A stretch of DNA of 64,000 bases, taken from Isoetes taiwanensis. Lineage: Eukaryota > Streptophyta > Lycopodiopsida > Isoetales > Isoetaceae. The translations under genes and the position numbers were made by a program. Location of the stretch: positions 673,084 through 737,083 of the forward strand of contig JAJEKV010000098.1 of the NCBI GenBank assembly GCA_021234155.1, given 5' to 3'. The notes beneath the pieces were generated by a model. That model was given only the letters and a program-made list of their open reading frames with translations, ran no database searches and was not told where the DNA came from. This document shows positions 10,491 through 22,230 of the stretch, piece after piece. Position 1 is the stretch's first letter. Each line of letters starts with the position of its first letter.

Positions 10491-13400
10491 ATCAGTCAGT
10501 TGATCATTACTTTCCTTATCAGACTGCGGATTACTAGTTCCCTCACTAGAACCACGTAATAGTTTATTAATCCTTTACGTTTACCAAAGATTGAGGTTAA
10601 GAATTGAGTTGAAGTATAATGTTCTGTTAATCCACTTCCTTCATAGAGGATATCCCACTTGCGTCATAGGGTGGTAAAAGAACCTTTAGATATGCCACTC
10701 TTTTAATAGAAAGCCCTTATCATATAGTTGATGAATTTCGATACATATATACCTCCAACACCTCCTCCCCTCCCCTGGGGCTTTTATGCGTTATTTAAAA
10801 TTAAAAAAGGAAAAAGGTTGTCCTAGAAAACACCTCATTTGTGGTTTGGGGGTTTTTTCTGAATGACTCCCTCTTGCCATAGTCTAATCATGCCTCGATA
10901 CATGGTGTGCTTTAAAATTTGTTTAATTTTTGGGGAAATTTGTTACTTCATTAAACAACACCTCATATACGGCCTCATATAAACATTATTTTCATAGAGG
11001 CCCCTATTTGTACACGTCAAGTTTTGTTAATCCCTTGTCCCTTGATGAACCCAAATGGGTTCATTCGTACACTTTTTTTGAAATTCTATTATAGCTTCAA
11101 GATAAAGAATTTGTCTACATACTCACAATATGTTGTCGTCCATGAGTGTACATATAAGGAAAAATTTATGAAAAATATAGAAAGCTTCTATTACCAAATA
11201 TAATTTGGAGCCGACTGCAAAGGGGTCAAGTTTATTCTCAAAGTCTTTAACATTTCTCACATTATTTTGCAAAAATGATTTTTCCTAGAAATTCTAATTC
11301 TTCCATCTTGTAAATCATGATATGAGAAATCTGTCGCAAGAAGAATCAGGAAAATCTATGGTAGAATTTTAGAGGAATAATTCCTTAAAGTTTGAAATTC
11401 AGAAGTTCTTTATGGACCCAGTTAGGTCCCCCGAGAGTCAAAATTTTGAAAATTCATAGTACTACTCCACTTTTTGAAAAAATGAAATCCATTTTGCAAG
11501 ACGTGTAGTACTTAGTATCTATTTCTATTGAAAAATAATAGTACCTTCGCATTCTTATTCTATTTCAATCATGGATATGAATTGGTTCCTGGATGTCTGT
11601 TTTTTAGAAATTCCTTAGGGACCTGACTGGGTCTCTCAAGGATTGAAATTATGATTTGCTCATTGATACATCAATTTTTTATGAAATCACATGAAATTTG
11701 AAAAATGAGTAGCATTTGTAGGCTACGTTCATAGAAAATTAATGTTATCTTGAAATTTGTATTCCATGTTGAGTGTCATGAGATTATATCATATCATCGA
11801 AACCATTGAATTGAGTGTATTTCAAGTTGCGATTGTGCCAAACTTGTGAAGAATTTTATTTTGCCATTGAATATGGTGGTACAACTTCGAGTTAATCTTA
11901 CAATTCAGGTGTTCATATTCAAAATCTCATAAGTATCATGAAGAAAGTCCCTAATATGGAGAAGGGATTGAGGGACCCATACGGGTTGATGAACCCGAAC
12001 AGGTCCTTGAGACAACTCTAGTGTTAAATTAACAAGAGATTGAGGTTGGGAATTGTGTTGATGTATAATGTTCCCTAAACATGTGAACATGTGAGCATCT
12101 CATATTAGGGATATGCCATCTGCTTAGGGAGGTAAAAGAACCTTTATATATGCCATTGTTTTAATAAAAAGCCCTTAGCATACACTTTATGAATTTCGAT
12201 ACACATATACCTCCAACCCCCTCCATCCCTCCTGGCTTTTGTGTGTCATTTAAAATAATAAGAAAAAAAAGGTTGTCCTAGAAACACCTCATTCATGCTT
12301 TGGAGGGGTCTTCTAAATGACTCCCCTTTGCCACAGTCTAAGCACGCCTTGATACGTGGTATGATTTCAATTTCGTTTAAACTTTGGGGAAAGTTGTTAC
12401 TTCAAGAATTGGTTTGAATATATTTCTATGTAAATTGGTAGCCGAGGGGTTCAACCATGTCCGGTCAGTTCAGCTCAACATGGGAGTGATGAGGACATGT
12501 GAGATGAGGATGATGATGAAGTGGAGAAGCTTCTATGGACTATATAAGATCTTGAGGTTGAGAACATTAAACCATCATCTAATTAAATTGGGATTATGTC
12601 AACTCCAAAATCACGCCAACATGTTGTTGTCTTCTAAGGGTTTTTGTTTTCTTTTAACCTTTTGTTTTGGACTTGATAAATAACATAAGGTTGCAATTCC
12701 CATGTGTTGTTTCACATATGCGAATTGAAATATGCAAAAATGAAGGGCAAGTGGCTAAGATATTTAAGACAAAAATTGAACAGCATTGAGATCAAAATAT
12801 TAGGTTTGATAATAACAGATTATATTATTTGCGAGGAAATTGGAGACCCGAAATTATGGATACATGACACAAATATCATACAAAAATATCATATATTCCA
12901 GTAAAACATTAAGGGATCAATCCATGTTTTCCACATATTTAATAAGGTGTGGTTCCATGTCAGTCGTTCTATCTAGTTCTGGGTGTGAATCTAACACTTC
13001 ATGCACTGTCATCCCCATAGCCAAATTATTCATAGTAGACATAAACTTCATCAAAAAATCATCTGTCACAGAATTTTTTAGATCATAATAGATTCGGGGC
13101 CGATTGTAGAAGCTTTTGAGAGCGTCATCATCCACTATGATTATATCATCCTTATTTTCGATACCAAGTTCATCCATAATGTTACTCAAGTGTTTGATGA
13201 AAATAGGCTTGCCTGTTGGATCCTTGGGATTAGTGAACTTCACACATTTGTGTTGATTCCAAAAGGTCAATCAATGTCTATTCATTTTTCCCAGTGCCTT
13301 CAAATTATCCTTGATGTTTCGGAGTTCCATGGATGACCAAAAACCAATTCGAAATAAGCTAAATGCCTCATCTAGCATCTCCTTCAAGTGTGGCCGCGGA

Positions 13401-14101
13401 TAGATCCACTTGGAATTTGATTCTACTAGTGTCTGGTGAAACTGATCTCTAGCCACTTTTTTTTTCGGAAAAGTCTTACAAAGAACTCCGTTTAGGTCGA
13501 ACACCACAACCTTCTTATAAATGCAAGGGAAGCTGAAACATCAAACATGTATCTGGTCAGCAAGTTATGATTAGCATGCACACCCTTATATTATACATTG
13601 CAACAATACAAACGCGTCAGGCGTGATTTGAGTTAGGCTTAACCAAATTGCGCTCGGCTTGATTTAATGTGACAATGAAATGTAATCAAAGCACGTTTGG
13701 CGCGATTTAATTCAAACTAAAGATAAATTAAATCACGCGTGGCGCGATTTCATCTGCAAGGCGATACTTATCATCTTCAGTTTTCCTATCGTCGTCGTCG
13801 TCATCATCGTCATTCTTCCCTTCGCCACCCTTAATCTCCGTGCTCTTTTGACTGTTAGAATTGTTATTTTCTATTAGTTCCTCTACGTCCTTCACAACTG
13901 ACATTATTTTAGTATTGATTTGGCAACTGAGAATAACTAGAGTCGCTTCATTGGATTATCAATGGCCCCTTCACTCTCGGTTGCCTTATCAATTAGATCC
14001 ATTGTGAATCTATTTTATTGTTGCTTGCATCACCCGCAAGGGAGGCAAGGATATCCCCTATGTTCTCCTTTATCACATTACTTTGAGCAGCCAGTTTAGC
14101 A
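10491..14101. repeat. Tandem segmental duplication, unit 1
   Basis: Blocks of unit 1 recur in order in unit 2: 10497-10760 matches 14102-14365, 10961-11040 matches about 14803-14885, and 12030-13780 matches about 14900-16895. The two units therefore lie head to tail about 3.6 kb apart. Unit 1 has about 1 kb (11041-12030) that unit 2 lacks, and unit 2 has 14366-14800 that unit 1 lacks. The unit carries a minus-strand HAD phosphatase-like gene. The 11041-12030 part holds no gene I recognise. Confidence 0.75.
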
Positions 14102-14165
14102 GCCAGTTGATCATTACTTTCCTTATCAGGTTGCGGATTACTAGTTCCCTCACCAGAACCACGTA
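12917..14165 (-). pseudogene. FCP1/NIF-type HAD phosphatase-like gene, copy 1
   Basis: The main exon is 13507-12917. It starts near MVFDLNGVLC, equivalent to the HAD motif I of the plant FCP1-like family (usually D-x-D-x-T/V). IGFWSSMELRNIKDNL follows, corresponding to the WSS/N motif II region, then PIFIKHLSNIMDELG and DDIIIVDDDALKSFYN, equivalent to the acidic motif IV (LLIDDS). The exon has an in-frame TGA between residues RH and LTFW, where copy 2 has TGG (Trp), so this copy is broken. An upstream coding stretch at about 14165-13745 gives DKESNDQLAAKLAAQSNVI and, after stops, a run of Asp from a (GAC/GAT)n tract at 13785-13815. Family members dephosphorylate phosphoserine in proteins such as the RNA polymerase II CTD. 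That activity is family knowledge and is not implied for this broken copy. Confidence 0.65.
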
Positions 14166-15686
14166 ATATTTTGTTAATCCTTTACATTTACCAAAGATTG
14201 AGGTTGAGAATTGAGTTGAAGTATAATGTTCCGTTAATCCACTTCCTTCAAAAAGGATATCCCACTTGCGTCATAGGATGGTAAAAGAACCTTTATATAT
14301 GCCACTCTTTTAATAGAAAGCCCTTATCATATAGTTCCTGAATTTCGATACATATATACCTCCAACACCGCCTCCCCAAGTCAACGGGACAGATATTATC
14401 TTACGCGTCACGGATAGGGCTGGCCAAAATCTTGATGTGTAGTGGATAGGTCCCCATTCTAGCATCCCTATGATATAGACTGATAGGTCATATTTAATGG
14501 AATTGATGGATATAAAACCTATCCATGGCATAATTCCACCTACTTGCATAACAATAATTATGTGTATCCTGATTTATAGGTCCTATGTATGGATAATTGA
14601 CATATAACAGAAGGATATACATAGCGATATTCCATCTATCCTGATTCATAGGTCCTATGTAATGAACAATTGTTATGTAAAAGATAGAGATATGCCACTC
14701 GCGTGCATAGAATGATAAACAAACCTCTAAATATGCCATTTTTTAAAAGAAACTCCGGCATACGATTTTTTTTTTAATTTTGTCCCCCCCTCCCCGGGTC
14801 ATTAAAAAACACCTCATATACGGCCTCATATAAACATTATTTTCATAGAGGCCCCTATTTGTACACGTCAAGTTTTGTTAATCCCTTAAATTTACAAAAG
14901 ATTGAGGTTGGGAATTGTGTTGATGTATAATGTTCCCTGAACATGTGAACATGTGAGCATCTCATATTCCCAGAGATCTAGTACCTTTACAAGGGATATG
15001 CCACCTGCTTAGGGAGGTAAAAGAACCTTTATATATGCCACTCTTTTAATAAAAAAGCCCTTAGCATACACGTTATGAATTTCTATACACATATACCTCC
15101 AACCCCTTCCGTCCCTCCTGGCTTTTGTGTGTCATTTAAAATAATAAGAAAAAAAAAAGTTGTCCTAGAAATACCTCATTTGTGGTTTGGAGGGGCCTCC
15201 TGAATGACTCCCCTTGCCACAGTCTAAGAACGCCTTGACACGTGGTATGATTTCAATTTCGTTTAAACTTCGCGAAAACTTGTTACTTCAAGAATTGGTT
15301 TGGATATATTTCTGTACAAATTGGTAGCCGAGGGGTTCAGCCATGTCCGACCAGTTAAGCTCAACATGGGAGTGATGAGAGGAGTGATGAGGACATGTGA
15401 GATGAGGATGATGATGAAGTGGAGAAGCTTCTATGGACTATATAAGATCTTGAGGTTGAGAACATGAAACCATCATCTAATTAAATTGGGATTATGTCAA
15501 CTCCAAAATCACGCCAACCTGTTGTTGTCTTCTAGGGGTTTTTGTTTTCTTTTAACCTTTTGTTTTGGACTTGATAAATAACATAAGGTTGCAATTCCCA
15601 TGTGTCGTTTCATATGTGAATTGAAATATGCAAAAATGAAGGGCAAGTTGCTAAGATAGATGAGGTCAAAATTGAAGAGCATTGAG

Positions 15687-15908
15687 GGGTCTTTTTTTAC
15701 TAGTGATGTACACTTTAACATGTCACGACACAGGTGCTGGTTTAGTGCTGATTGCCCTTCAAGCTACCCTTCATTGCCCTTCCCTTGCCCTTTATTGCCC
15801 TTCAAAAAATATTTGGATGTGAAGCCTTGATCACACATGTTACCTATGAAGGTGCTGATTTAGTGCTTGAATTTCGTTTTTCTGTACACCACTAGCAAAA
15901 AAACACCC
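15687..15908. mobile_element. 222-bp MITE with 4-bp target-site duplication
   Basis: Flanked on both sides by TGAG (15683-15686 and 15909-15912). Unit 1 of the tandem duplication has the same site unfilled at about 12784-12793 (cattgagatc), so the insertion boundaries are seen directly. The terminal inverted repeats are about 26 bp. The left end reads gggtctttttttactagtg and the right end reversed reads gggtgtttttttgctagtg. There is no coding capacity. The termini and size suggest a non-autonomous DNA transposon, but the 4-bp duplication does not settle the superfamily. Confidence 0.8.
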
Positions 15909-16098
15909 TGAGATGAAAATATTAGGTTTGATAATAACAGATTACATTATTTGCGAGGCAACTGGAGACCGAAATTATGGATACATGACACAAATATCGT
16001 ACAAAAATATCATATATTCCAATAAAACATTAAGGGATCAATCCATGTTTTGCTACGTATTTAACAAGGTGTGGTCCCATGTCAGCCATTCTATCTAG

Positions 16099-16650
16099 TT
16101 ATGGGTGTGAATCTAACACTTCACGCACTGTCATCCCCATAGCCAAATTATTCGTAATAGACATAAACTTCACCAGAAAATCATCTGTCGCAAAATTTTT
16201 TGGATCATAAGATGGTGTTTTCAGGGCCTGCATTTGATTGTAGAAGTATTTAATAGCATCATCATCCATTATGATTATATCATCCTTATTCTCGATACCA
16301 AGTTCGTCCATCAGGTTACTCAAGTGTTTGATGAAGATAGGCTTGCCTGTTGGATCCTTGGGATTAGTGAACTTCACACATTTGTGTTGATCCCAAAAGG
16401 TCAACCAATGTCTACCCATTCCCCCCAGTGCCTCCACAGTATGACCAAATACCAATCTGAAATAACCTAAATGCCTCATCTAGCATCCCCTTCAAGTGCG
16501 GCCGCGAATCGATCCACTTAGAATTTGATTCTACTGGTGGCTAGTGAAATTGATCTCTAGCCACTAGTATTTTTCAAAAAAGTCTTACAAAGAACTCCGT
16601 TTAGGTCGAATATCGCAACCTTCTTAGAAACCAGAGGGAAGTTGAAACAT
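16099..16650 (-). pseudogene. FCP1/NIF-type HAD phosphatase-like gene, copy 2
   Basis: The second copy is more decayed than the first. The start region still reads VAIFDLNGVLCKTF (about 16620), but frameshifts and stops follow before the sequence recovers in the frame 16479-16099, which has GRHWLTFWDQHKCVKF, the PIFIKHLSNLMDELG segment and DDIIIMDDDAIKYFYN (acidic motif IV). It ends earlier than copy 1. Its N-terminal low-complexity exon is missing because a copia LTR sits at the equivalent position. It keeps the Trp codon that is a stop in copy 1, showing the two copies decayed independently. Confidence 0.6.
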
Positions 16651-16895
16651 CAAACATGTATCTGGTCACCAAGATATGATTAACGTGCACAACCTGATAT
16701 TATACATTGCAACAATACAAACACGCCAGGCGTGATTTGAGTTAGGCTTAACCAAATCGTACTCAGCGTGATTTAGTCTGACAATGAAATGTAAACAAAG
16801 CACGCTTGGTGCGATTTAATTCAAACTGAAGATATATTAAATCACGCGTGGCGCAATTTCATCTGCAAAGCCATACCTATCATCTTCAGTTTCGC

Positions 16896-17278
16896 TGTCC
16901 TCAAGAATAAAAATACAATGCCCCTAAGGCAAACAAGAACATAAGACAGGTGCCTAGAAGGCTCAAGGCCAGCGTTGAATCAGAATGCTTCGACAAGAAA
17001 GAGACTCCTTTGTATATCTAGATCAATGGTCAGAATGGCACCAGTTCAATGGTGTCAAAGTATGTGAGAATACAAGATGTACAATGGGAGGGCAATATTA
17101 ATTGATCTCATTACCAACCACTCCTAATTATACCGTAGCTAATTATAACAAGTGGTGGGTCGTTGCTAGACTCTGGTGAAGTGCTTAGTCAGCACTTATG
17201 TGCTGCTGTAAGTGCTGTAAGTGCTGATACACCACGTCTAGCGGCAAGATGGTGATCACGATATCATATATCTTAACA
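16896..17278 (-). repeat. Copia 3' LTR
   Basis: Starts TGTTAAGATATATGA right after the polypurine tract and ends GAGGACA on the minus strand, giving the TG...CA termini of an LTR, 383 bp long. The 3' boundary is supported independently because homology between the two tandem duplication units breaks at the same base. Confidence 0.75.
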
Positions 17279-17925
17279 CTCCTCCTTGATGAGAGGTCAC
17301 CATCTCCATGCTCAACCTTTTCCTGCTGGAGATGAGATCTGGAATCTATCAAGACCAATACCAAGTCGACGTCGCTCAAAAAACTCACGAGCCAAAGGCT
17401 TGGTCAAGAGATCTGCAGTATTGTCCCGTGTAGGAACATGCTCAATCTGAACCTATTTATCAGCCACAAGGTCCCTTACAAAATGATAATGCTTGGGGAC
17501 ATGCTTAGATTTTGGATGCCGAACTTCAGTGGAGCACCAATCAATGCCACATTTGTTATCTATAAGCATCCTTGCTGGTTCAGGAGTGTGTTGCCCAATG
17601 CCTACAAGAAAGTCCTTTAAACTAATGATTTCACGGACTACTGTAGATGCTGCAACATGCTCTGCTTCAGTGGAAGAAAGAGATACATGCCCATGTTTCT
17701 TGCTGATCCAAGCAATGGCAGCATTGGCAAGCAGAAAACAAATATGCCGGATGTGGACCTAGAGTTGTCTATCACATCGCTAAGTGAGGAATCACTGTAT
17801 GTCAGCAATGAAAAAGCATCACTATTGTTGCGATATGTAAGGCCATAATCAGCAGTACCTTTAAGTATCGGAGAATGTGTTTGGCCATTTTGCAATGCTT
17901 ATGACCTAGATCTGCTGAAAATTAG
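16896..17925 (-). mobile_element. 3' end of a Ty1/copia retrotransposon
   Basis: A minus-strand remnant. Positions 17925-17279 encode the end of pol with frameshifts: LKGTADYGLTYRNNSDAF, LLTYSDSSLSDVIDNSRST, then in another frame the HGHVSLSSTEAEHVAAS block and EHVPTRDNTADLLTKPLAR. This is the copia RNase H domain and its tail. A polypurine tract (AAGGAGGAG on the minus strand, 17279-17287) lies directly before the LTR. The upstream part of the element is missing. The remnant ends at about 17925 where a tandem repeat begins. Confidence 0.85.
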
Positions 17926-18365
17926 CTTAGAGCTACACTAATATAAGATTTACATTCCATGAATATGTAAGGTTTACACTAATATAAGGTTTACATAAGG
18001 TTTATGTAAAAGGTTTACATTAATATAAGGTTTATGTAAAAGGTTTATACGGTTTATGTAAAAGGGTTTATGTATAAGGTTTATGTATTACATAATAGGA
18101 AGGTTTACATATGAATAGCAATGAATAGCAAGGTTTACATATGTATAACCCCAGCAAGGTTTATGATTGATAGCAATGTTTACATATGAATATAAGGTTT
18201 ACATTCCATGAATATAAGGTGTACATATGAATATAAGGTGTACATGAATATAAGGTTTACATTCCAAGTATGAAGGTTTACATTCCAAGTAATGATTGTT
18301 TATGATTGATAGCAATATGTTTACATATGATAGCAATATGATTGTTTACATATGATTGTTTATGG
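17925..18365 (+). repeat. Degenerate AT-rich tandem repeat
   Basis: About 440 bp made of variants of aaggtttacat and ataaggtttatgtaaa separated by gaatat and tgaatagcaa words. Spacing is irregular, so it is an old or slippage-generated array rather than a clean satellite. No coding potential. Confidence 0.7.
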
Positions 18366-20390
18366 TTACATATTTGTCAGAATACTACAGTCAGAACGAA
18401 ATTTATCAATGCAAATACCTCTATTATAGCAAATACCTGTATTATGACAGTCAGATCCAACCTCTACACCATTGCCAACATCCATAACTTCAGCATCCTC
18501 AATTGATATTCCACCATAATTTTAGCATGTCAGTTTAGTTTTTATAAACCAAGTAACAAATTTAAATTGCATACTCGACATGTTGAAATCATGTTCAAAG
18601 TCCATAAATTCAGCACCATTGAATGAATTACATTTCCCTTTGAAAGCGATTACATTACATCGGTGACAATTTAGAACAAAAAAAATCAGCAATTTAATAG
18701 CGAAGCATTTAAACAAGGACTACCTTGTCTTTCATCTTCATGATGGAATTCTTGATCTGAATTTTCGACTTCATATGTAGTTTCTTCATTCCTTGTGAAA
18801 TCCTTTGTTTGGATGAAATGTAATTACCCGGCTTGATTTGTGTAGGTGATTCTTCAAGGTAATTTTCGCAAATTGTGAACAGCCTCCAATCGGCTTGGAA
18901 TTGTTGCGAACTCTTGCATGCCCGCCCCGGCATTCCGGGCATCAAATTGCACAATGCTTGGACCGAAGCAAAGGAATTCATCTCTCAACTCAAGAACCAT
19001 AGGCATTGCTTCAAGAAGCGGCTGAAACGACATAATTACGAAGGTCGACATTTGAATTGGGTAGGGAAATTCCAATTCGGTGGAGATTGCAAACTAAAAT
19101 TCGGGATCGATGACTTAAAAATGGTAGCGGGAATGATGGTATTACCTTACCGGCCAATGTGGACATGATTTTTGAGTAGGTAAAAAAAAAAGCACCCAAA
19201 AAAGGGGCATCTTAAATTGCCATTTGATGGCATGTCTTGCGAATCACCTTCCCACTAGTTTCATTTGTGTAAGAACCATACACTTCTGGATTTGGAGCAT
19301 TAGGAGGATTCAACTCAAACAAAAGCTCCATTAAACACTGATAATTGCTTAAAGCAATATTTCTAAATGAAATGAAATGAAGTGCCTTCATGCTAATGAC
19401 CACCTTTTGCTCATAAGCTCCAAGCTGGTTCTTCAAACTACTCAACAATGGTTTCACTCCTTTATCTTTCAAACTCCATTCCACCTCGATTATGCTTCAT
19501 TTATCCATTTTCAAAATCAACTCTGTCGTTCTATCTTCCAAGTTGTCGCTACCAAAAAATTGATGCAGAAATTCGTATCTGCAATACATATTGTATGATG
19601 AGCGGATGGGGATTATGGAGTTGAAGCACGATGAAGCCTAAAAAAAATTGAAGCAAAGCGGGACTCGTTTTTTTTTTTTTTGGGGGGTTTATCTATATGA
19701 TAATGTAAGAACTTTTGCTATAAATAAAACCTATATTAGTCCCTTCTTTGAAAAAGAAATATTCAAAGAATATTCCAAAGACCATGGTTTTCAGATTTAG
19801 ACCTTGTCCAATAGTTTGGTTCTTAGATGCAAAGCAATAAATAAACGTTGACAAAAGAGTTAATGTGGAATTCCTTGGCTAAGCAAAAAAAAATAAAACA
19901 CCTCCACTAATGATCTCATACTTGTCAGATGAGGGGTGGAATCGGTGAACCAACTATTGTATTTTCAAGGCAATGAGAATGAGGACAACATAAATTGCGA
20001 TGTAGATAGATCTCCATTATGTTGCTCATAAGCAAAAGCGCATTATATATCATATATTTAGCAGAACAATGCTTGTTGAGCTCTTAAGCAGCATATATCA
20101 CTACCTATATAAAGCAGTCTCTTTTTTTCCTAAAAAATGGATGTCTAATATTTTGGGGTTGAGAAGAGCCCACAGCTTGACACGTACATTAATTTCGGTT
20201 TTCCTAAATTCAGAAAAGGAAAATTCCTTACTCCCATATGTGTCATGATCCAAACCTCCTTGCTGGTCGAAAAAGCCTAGATAGAACCCGCCGCAATCCA
20301 TCGCTGCAGATCCCACTTCCTCTGCCCAATTCAGGCGAGCTCCGCTCTCACATATCACCGCCATAGCTCAGGCTCTGATGTAGGGGGTCG
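18366..20390. other. Unassigned region with small minus-strand ORFs
   Basis: Several short minus-strand frames lie here: 19212-19484 (begins MEWSLKDKGVKPLLSSLKNQ, with NPPNAPNPEVYGSYTNETSG near its end), 18709-18981 (MNSFASVQALCNLMPGMPGR...) and 20101-20364 (MAVICESGARLNWAEEVGSA...). The first two could be exons of one decayed gene because both are free of stops and lie in order, but I do not recognise the protein and cannot place splice sites. A 16-T run at about 19666 may be the tail of a small insertion. Confidence 0.25.
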
Positions 20391-20399
20391 CCAACTGTG

Positions 20400-20877
20400 A
20401 AGAAATGCCGCTGGAGTTTGTTATCGCCTTCTTCGTGATAATCATGGCAGTCTGTTTCTTTGTGGAAATGGGTTATGTAAAGCCAGACGCAACTTTTGCC
20501 CTCTTTTTATAATACATTCCTAACTTGATACCCATATTTCCGATCCTTTGTGTTTACCGACATAATCTTTTCCTTCATTCTGCATTAGGGCTAACATGAA
20601 GAATACCCTTCAACACAAAAGCTATTAAGGTGCATTTTTTAGCCCTAATCCTGCTCATAGGCTCTGTTTAAACATGACTGATAATCTGATTACTGGCCCC
20701 TTTTGTTCTGCGCAGGATGGCTGCTGGTTTTAGATATTTAAGATTGGATTCGCATTGTTAATAGCCCTCATGATCAATCGTAAGTGTAACTGTCTGCAAT
20801 AATATGCAACTGTCTGCAGTAAATCAGGCCAAATGTGGAGACTTGGATCTAAATGAAGCATCATTTCTTCTAAAGGT
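20400..20877 (+). pseudogene. NRAMP metal-transporter relic, two exon pieces
   Basis: The first piece (about 20400-20510) reads PLEFVIAFFVIIMAVCFFVE then MGYVKPDA. This matches the membrane segment of plant NRAMP1/6-type divalent-metal transporters that ends in the EMxYVKP motif. The second piece (about 20740-20875) reads KIGFALLIALMINRK, then after a disruption KCGDLDLNEASFLLK followed by gtaag, a good donor. In intact NRAMP proteins the matching blocks occur in this order (ESGFALMVAFLIN, then DLDLNKASFLL). The block between them (the MPHNLFLHS helix) is absent, and stops interrupt, so this is a decayed fragment. Intact family members move Mn/Fe/Cd across plasma or vacuolar membranes. Confidence 0.6.
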
Positions 20878-22230
20878 AAGATGAATCTGATCCGCCCAAG
20901 ATATGGCTATGGCAGCGTTGAAAAAAAAAGGGCAAATAAAAGTAGCGACCATTCTTTCTGCAGAGCCAGCTATTCTTCTCTATGCGCTTCACCATCACTT
21001 ACCATTGCTTAGACAATATGTGGTCTTCAATATTATGGTCTCAATGTTAACGAGTTGCCTTCAACACAAGGTCTAATCTCTCCATGTTCCCTCTTGCAAA
21101 TAGTCGAACTTTACTACCACAAACTTTAGACCATTACATCATTGCCCAAACATTAAAAAATAATGGTTTCTTAATGTTGGCCAAATGTGCTAACATTTGA
21201 ACCGACAACAGGTGTACCCAAGCTGGTGTTGTTTCATAGGTTACTTTGCTAAATGCCTGCAAAATTCATGATGATGTGAAGAGAGGAAGAATATCTGCAG
21301 ATTGCCCCCATCATTTTAACACAGGAGATGCTGAAATTTATGTTTTGATTGCAGCCATGTGTGCTGAACAAAGTAGTTGGTAACATACTTGCATCAAGAA
21401 TGCTAGAATTTATTTTTTGATTGCAGATATGTGTTGAACAAGGTAATGCTAAGATGCTTGCATGAGAACCAAGTCAAGAATTTTTTCACTTGACGAGTTG
21501 TCAACTGCAAAGAAGGAATGACTTTTATTTGTACTTGATGTCCTTAATGGTGTATCTATTTTCTAGCTAAATAAATTTCTTTGTTTTCCCTATTTGGACC
21601 CTCTTCACTTGCTTCATCACCAAAGAAATCATGTTGCTGGTAGAGCAGTGTTCTTGTTTGATGTGGATAGTGTTCTTGTTTTATGTGGACACATCAAGAA
21701 GTCCAAGTGGCTTTCCTAGGAAGTATTGTGTTGGAATATTTGATGGTCTGCATGGCTTTCCTTTCTATGTTCCAAAAGTAGCAAATTCTATGCTGTAAAA
21801 AATAGCAATACACAATAATAGAACCATCATTAATCATGAATGGCAATTTTTTTATTGCACCAGTTTGTTCAATTTCATTGTTTGCTGCACACTATAAGAA
21901 TGGATCAAGCAGTATGAAGCTCTGCAATTTTTGGTCGATTTCATTGTTTTCTTTGACACTGAGAATGGATCAAGCAATATGAAGCTTTGCTAGAGCTGAG
22001 CATCAAACAGTATAGAAGACGCCATGTGTTAAAATAGGCTCAAAAAGACTAGGTTCGATCAACCATATGTAAATAATCAGTTCAATCATAATTCATGCAC
22101 AAATGACTTGAACGATTGAAAAAAAAATTACACACGTGTTTTGCTCTGTTGCTTCTTTGTTTGTGGAATCACATAAATACCGTAGTAATAAGTAAATGGT
22201 GTAAAACTGATACGTGGCTACCACGCATCG
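20878..22230. other. Non-coding stretch with short local duplications
   Basis: No gene recognised. Two imperfect local duplications are visible. One is around ttttgattgcag...atgtg...gaacaa...cttgcat at about 21345 and 21415. The other is around tttcattgttt...gaatggatcaagca at about 21875 and 21940. They could be slippage products or remains of a decayed downstream part of the NRAMP relic. Confidence 0.35.

Larger units (their letters stand above)
14102..16895. repeat. Tandem segmental duplication, unit 2 (cut by copia LTR)
   Basis: Second copy of the unit beginning at 10491. Homology to unit 1 stops exactly where a copia LTR begins (about 16896, after cagtttcgc), so the copia insertion removed or displaced the rest, including the N-terminal exon of the gene. 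The unit-2-specific segment 14366-14800 contains an imperfect direct repeat of about 72 bp around the words tcctgatttataggtcc (14565) and tcctgattcataggtcc (14637). Confidence 0.75.
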
